NCBI GenBank assembly: GCA_016256075.1
Contig: SDVU01000690.1
Location: 1-11,341, forward strand
Direction: 5' to 3'
DNA: 11,341 nt
DNA from: Dictyocoela muelleri
Lineage: Eukaryota; Microsporidia
The number at the start of each line of letters is the position of its first letter. Positions within the stretch are counted from its first letter, which is position 1. Position numbers and translations under genes: made by a program. Shown here one piece after another: positions 8,758 to 11,341 of this stretch. The notes below the pieces were generated by a model. The model had not been told where the DNA came from. It saw nothing but the letters and a program-made list of their open reading frames with translations, and ran no database searches.

Positions 8758-9609
8758 TCAGAAATCTTCAAATTCAATATTCTTATTATTTCTAAAAAAA
8801 ATAAATACCTGAAAATAAATCTCTAGACAATGCCTTGCAATACCATACTCTACGTGTTTTTTCCTTTTAAAATGATTCCAGAGGCTTTCAATTGTCTATG
8901 TATTTGCCCCTGTTTTATGATCAACAAAATTTGTCTTATGACAGACCGATAGATGCTTAAAACCTATTGAGTATCATTTATTATATGCAGCAGCCTAGTC
9001 TGTAATTATCAATGTAGAATCTTCAACTATATTATTTATTATTCTTTCCAAAGTTTTTCGACTGCGATCAGAAACAACTTAAACATAACATCTACCTGTA
9101 TTCCTTTCTACAACACCAAAAACCCACGTTTGTTTGGGAAAATATCCGTTTTCATACTTCGCAGACGCTATTAATGATTCATCTGCTTCAACGGTTTTCC
9201 CAATACCGCCTAATTTCATCATTTTTTTATTATAACTGCAAATTTTATATTCGATTCGTTTTTTTAATTCTAAAATTAATTTTTTTGAGATTTTTAAATT
9301 TTTTACTAAACTCGTAGTAAGTGTTTCTTTATAAAAATAAAATGTCAAAATAAAATAAATTTTGTATACTCAACTCAGGCGTTCTGTAAAATGGTATTAT
9401 GTTTGTAAGATACCTTTACATTACATTTATCCGTTCAATAAAAATACTTTCTCTCTTTATCATAAATTTTCATTGTTTTTTACACAAAATACAAGCCTTC
9501 TTTGTATAGTATACCGTATCTTATAAGTATTTTCTGCATGTTTTTCATTTCTAAATAATTTTGTTAGTTCATACACTCCGATTTTTGACAAATTTTTAGA
9601 ATGCTTCAT
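8758..9609 (-). pseudogene. Merlin/ISXO2-like DDE transposase, decayed
   Basis: The product would cut and join the transposon ends in the nucleus. The start is taken as ATG at 9609; the frame closes at TGA 8758-8760, about 284 codons, usual for the family. The first part (ELTKLFRNEKHAEN) is in the catalytic frame. The middle, with a remnant zinc-ribbon cysteine pair CILC (9482-9493) and LSIQNLFYFDILFL, is in another frame, implying two compensating frameshifts. The catalytic part gives VEADES (first Asp codon 9181-9183), SDRSRKTLERIINNI, IITD (second Asp 8998-9000) and TIESLW (Glu 8887-8889). Thirty-six residues separate the second Asp from the Glu, as expected for Merlin/IS1016 enzymes. In-frame stops lie at 9079-9081, 8995-8997, 8974-8976 and 8896-8898 in the catalytic part, with more in the middle part. 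The 89-codon open piece 9079-9348 is only one segment. Family call sure; exact start less so. Confidence 0.88.
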
Positions 9610-9642
9610 GTGTAAGGGTGGGATATTTTGATCTTTTGAAAA

Positions 9643-9935
9643 CCTGGGGGAGTGGAAAATAATAAGCCTGTAAGAGGAGAGTAATAACTATAAAAACAAA
9701 AAATATGTAAAAAAATGTCCTGGATTTTGAGGTGTATTTAATTTATTATAAGAACAGACAGAATGAAAGAAATAATGAGTCCTCCCTTCGGGAGGACTCA
9801 TTATTTCTTTCATTCTGACTTTACTTATAAAAAATAAAAAAAACATCGGAATCCAGGACATTTTTTTACATATTTTTTGTTTTTATAGTTATTACTCTCC
9901 TCTTACAGGCTTATTTTTTTCCACTCTCCCAGAGG
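9643..9935. repeat. Right end hairpin of the Merlin element
   Basis: A 293-base palindrome centred near 9788. Its central stem is perfect around AATGAGTCCTCCC, TTC, GGGAGGACTCATT. The outer boundary carries CTCCCAGAGG and the inner boundary CCTGGGGGAG, so the inner edge has drifted more than the outer one. Confidence 0.85.
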
Positions 9936-9946
9936 AGGAATGTTGC

Positions 9947-9954
9947 GATTTTCT
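9947..9954. repeat. Right 8-bp target site duplication of the Merlin element
   Basis: GATTTTCT, identical to 8303-8310, begins directly after the right terminal repeat. Confidence 0.85.
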
Positions 9955-10228
9955 TACATTTTTTTAATGAAGTATTCGATATATATAATTGTGTCAATCT
10001 TGTTTTTACTTGAATACAAAGTGTAATTAAATATTTGTATAACTTTAATATAGGTTTTTTTTCAAAATATTTTTTGTTTACTATGTTCTTTTCTTGTATC
10101 ACATAATATTTATATTGAGAAATTATTAAGAATACAGCCGGTGCTTATATAATGTTTATATGTGACGTATAGATTTAATACTTAATTCTTAATGCCAAAA
10201 AACTAGAGTCTAAAACAAGATCCTGAGG

Positions 10229-10272
10229 TTACATTAATATATATATATATATATTGAGGTCTGATAATGTAA
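10229..10272. repeat. (AT)n microsatellite inside an 8-bp inverted pair
   Basis: A run of about nine AT dinucleotides (10236-10254) lies between TTACATTA (10229-10236) and TAATGTAA (10265-10272). It could extrude as a cruciform. Copy B shows no comparable run at the equivalent place, so the expansion is probably local. Confidence 0.6.
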
Positions 10273-11282
10273 TGTTTTTTAGTTTTTGTATTCATTTTAA
10301 AATAATGTTTTTATATATATTAATATTTATTAAAAATATGATATAAATAATCTTTACTTTATACATATATATATATTAAAATATAAAAAATCTATTAATA
10401 GTAAATATATAATATATTATTAAAACCGTTATTTTGATTATTTTATAAATTTAATCAATTTTGATTTTACACCCATGTGTGGAGTGACAAACAATCACAA
10501 CTTCTCAAAAAAACGTTCTGTGTAATACTATTTACTAACATTCTTTAAAAACACTACGAAAATAAGCTTTTCGTAATTTTCATACAATTTTTAAAGTATG
10601 TTATGACATACATTACTTATTAACTCTTTTATAATTTCTCATATATACTCTTATGCTTTTTTTCTGTATATAACTTATCTATATAAAGTGCTGAAAATAT
10701 ATTACTTATAATTGTATATAATATTTATTATACTAATAACGTTCTATGTATAATATAGTTTGTTTTTTATATTACTGTATTGCCTCTTTCATTTATTATA
10801 TATAATGTTTTTGTATTACTGTTTTATATTATTTATTTATCTATACTTTTTCTCTTTTATATATATTCTTAATATTGTTCTTATAAATAGTTTTTCTGTA
10901 TATAATTATATATTATGCATTATTGTATACTCTCCAAAGTTCTACTACTATATAAATCTTTATTTAGATATCTTTCTTATACTATACTGTTTTCTTTAAT
11001 ATTTCTTTTATACCATGCTTTGTATTTATTAATACTTGTATTAATACTTCTTTACTTTCTATTAATAGTAATACACATTTTTGTGTGTTATATACTGTTC
11101 TATATAGTTTTTTTGGCCTTTTCTTAGAAATTAATTTTTCTTCTTTTACTCTTTTATCTTTCTAATACTACTCTCTTATTATTCTACATTATGTATTATG
11201 TTATAATGTATAATTGTAGTTTAATATTTTTACTTCTACTGTATAATGTTCTATTCTCTATGCAAGTTTCATCGTTAATCGA

Positions 11283-11341
11283 TGCATTCAAAAGCTATAG
11301 CTGACTAAGTCGGCCGAATCGAAAGGCTACTGCCTTATATG
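11283..11341 (+). other. Conserved core of repeat copy C (cut by window edge)
   Basis: GCATTCAAAAGC is followed by the first hairpin GCTGAC/GTCGGC (11300-11314), then CGAATCGAAAGGCTACTGCC. The first stem is identical to that of copy A. The window ends in TATATG, which is the left arm of the second hairpin by comparison with copy B. Confidence 0.6.

Larger units (their letters stand above)
8311..9946 (-). mobile_element. Merlin (IS1016/ISXO2-like) DNA transposon with foldback ends, 1636 bp
   Basis: The outer 26 bases of the two ends are inverted copies matching at 24 positions; the left end starts GGAACTTTCCTCC and the complement of the right end starts GCAACATTCCTCC. The terminal similarity continues far inward, because each end is itself a palindrome of about 295 bp. 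Perfect GATTTTCT duplications flank the element. Between the hairpins lies one transposase gene on the minus strand. Known Merlin elements have 8-9 bp duplications and a DDE transposase related to bacterial IS1016, which fits. The element looks structurally whole, but its transposase is interrupted, so it could move only with outside help. An 11-bp inverted pair, ATGTTATTTTT/AAAAATAACAT (8649-8659, 8686-8696), lies just after the transposase end. Confidence 0.88.
8030..11341 (+). repeat. Long repeat family, copy C, split by a Merlin transposon
   Basis: The left part (about 8030-8310) and right part (9955-11341) together align with copy B and, at the end, copy A. The core begins at 11283 and the window ends inside it. 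The Merlin element occupies the middle (8311-9946). The long open frames at 10760-11127 reflect a T-rich, C-poor strand and encode only Phe/Leu/Tyr/Ile-rich low-complexity strings with no parallel in the other copies, so they are not called as genes. The sequence at 7925-8029, between the MITE-like element and this copy, shows nothing recognisable. Confidence 0.65.

Noticed and set aside
8321-9935. Two independent hairpin MITEs flanking an unrelated transposase
   Set aside because: Neither hairpin alone has a target duplication, while the whole unit has a perfect 8-bp one and matching 26-bp ends. Kept as an alternative to test in other copies.
9911-10102. 63-codon minus-strand open frame
   Set aside because: It crosses the right end of the Merlin element and its flank. 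It starts in repeat copy C sequence and has no family features.
10760-11127. Two overlapping hydrophobic open frames, 79 and 70 codons
   Set aside because: They consist of Phe, Leu, Tyr, Ile and Cys from a T-rich strand, lie inside repeat copy C, and are not kept as frames in copies A or B. Membrane-like composition is expected from such sequence.

Overview
This window is a gene-poor, extremely AT-rich stretch of eukaryotic DNA made almost entirely of repeats and decayed mobile elements. I find no intact host gene, no rRNA, no tRNA and no CRISPR array. The base composition, a Merlin-type (IS1016/ISXO2-like) DNA transposon, a Ty3/Gypsy fossil and CCTAA-like telomere-type tracts would suit a repeat-rich microsporidian genome. 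An AT-rich arthropod or other fungal genome cannot be excluded; this assignment is inference, not something the sequence proves.

Layout. (1) A long repeat family occurs three times in the same orientation. Copy A (1-605) is cut by the left window edge, copy B lies at about 5080-6808, and copy C (about 8030-11341) is cut by the right edge. Each has a T-rich body ending in a G+C-richer core that forms a short hairpin. In A and B, where the flank is visible, a CCTAA/CTAA tract follows. (2) Between A and B lie two minisatellites (22-base and about 14-base units), each present in both orientations so that 750-1530 forms a nested inverted structure. An AT-rich spacer follows, then a degenerate satellite of about 40-base period (2200-4390) interrupted by a compositionally different island (3125-3550). 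(3) After copy B comes a short, heavily decayed Ty3/Gypsy reverse transcriptase/RNase H fragment (6895-7410). It abuts a 509-bp palindromic, MITE-like element with CpG-rich ends (7416-7924). (4) Copy C is split by a complete-looking but dead Merlin transposon (8311-9946). It has a perfect 8-bp target duplication, 26-bp terminal repeats matching at 24 positions, a self-complementary hairpin of about 295 bp at each end, and a minus-strand transposase pseudogene with all three catalytic acidic residues readable.

How the parts relate. The Merlin insertion interrupts repeat copy C where copy B still shows an approximately recognisable unfilled equivalent, so the transposon arrived after the repeat had multiplied. 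The MITE-like element sits at the end of the retroelement fossil and may have inserted into it. Nothing here forms an operon or a pathway. The biologically interesting content is the transposon architecture, the structured core of the long repeat and the nested inverted minisatellites. All alignments were made by eye.
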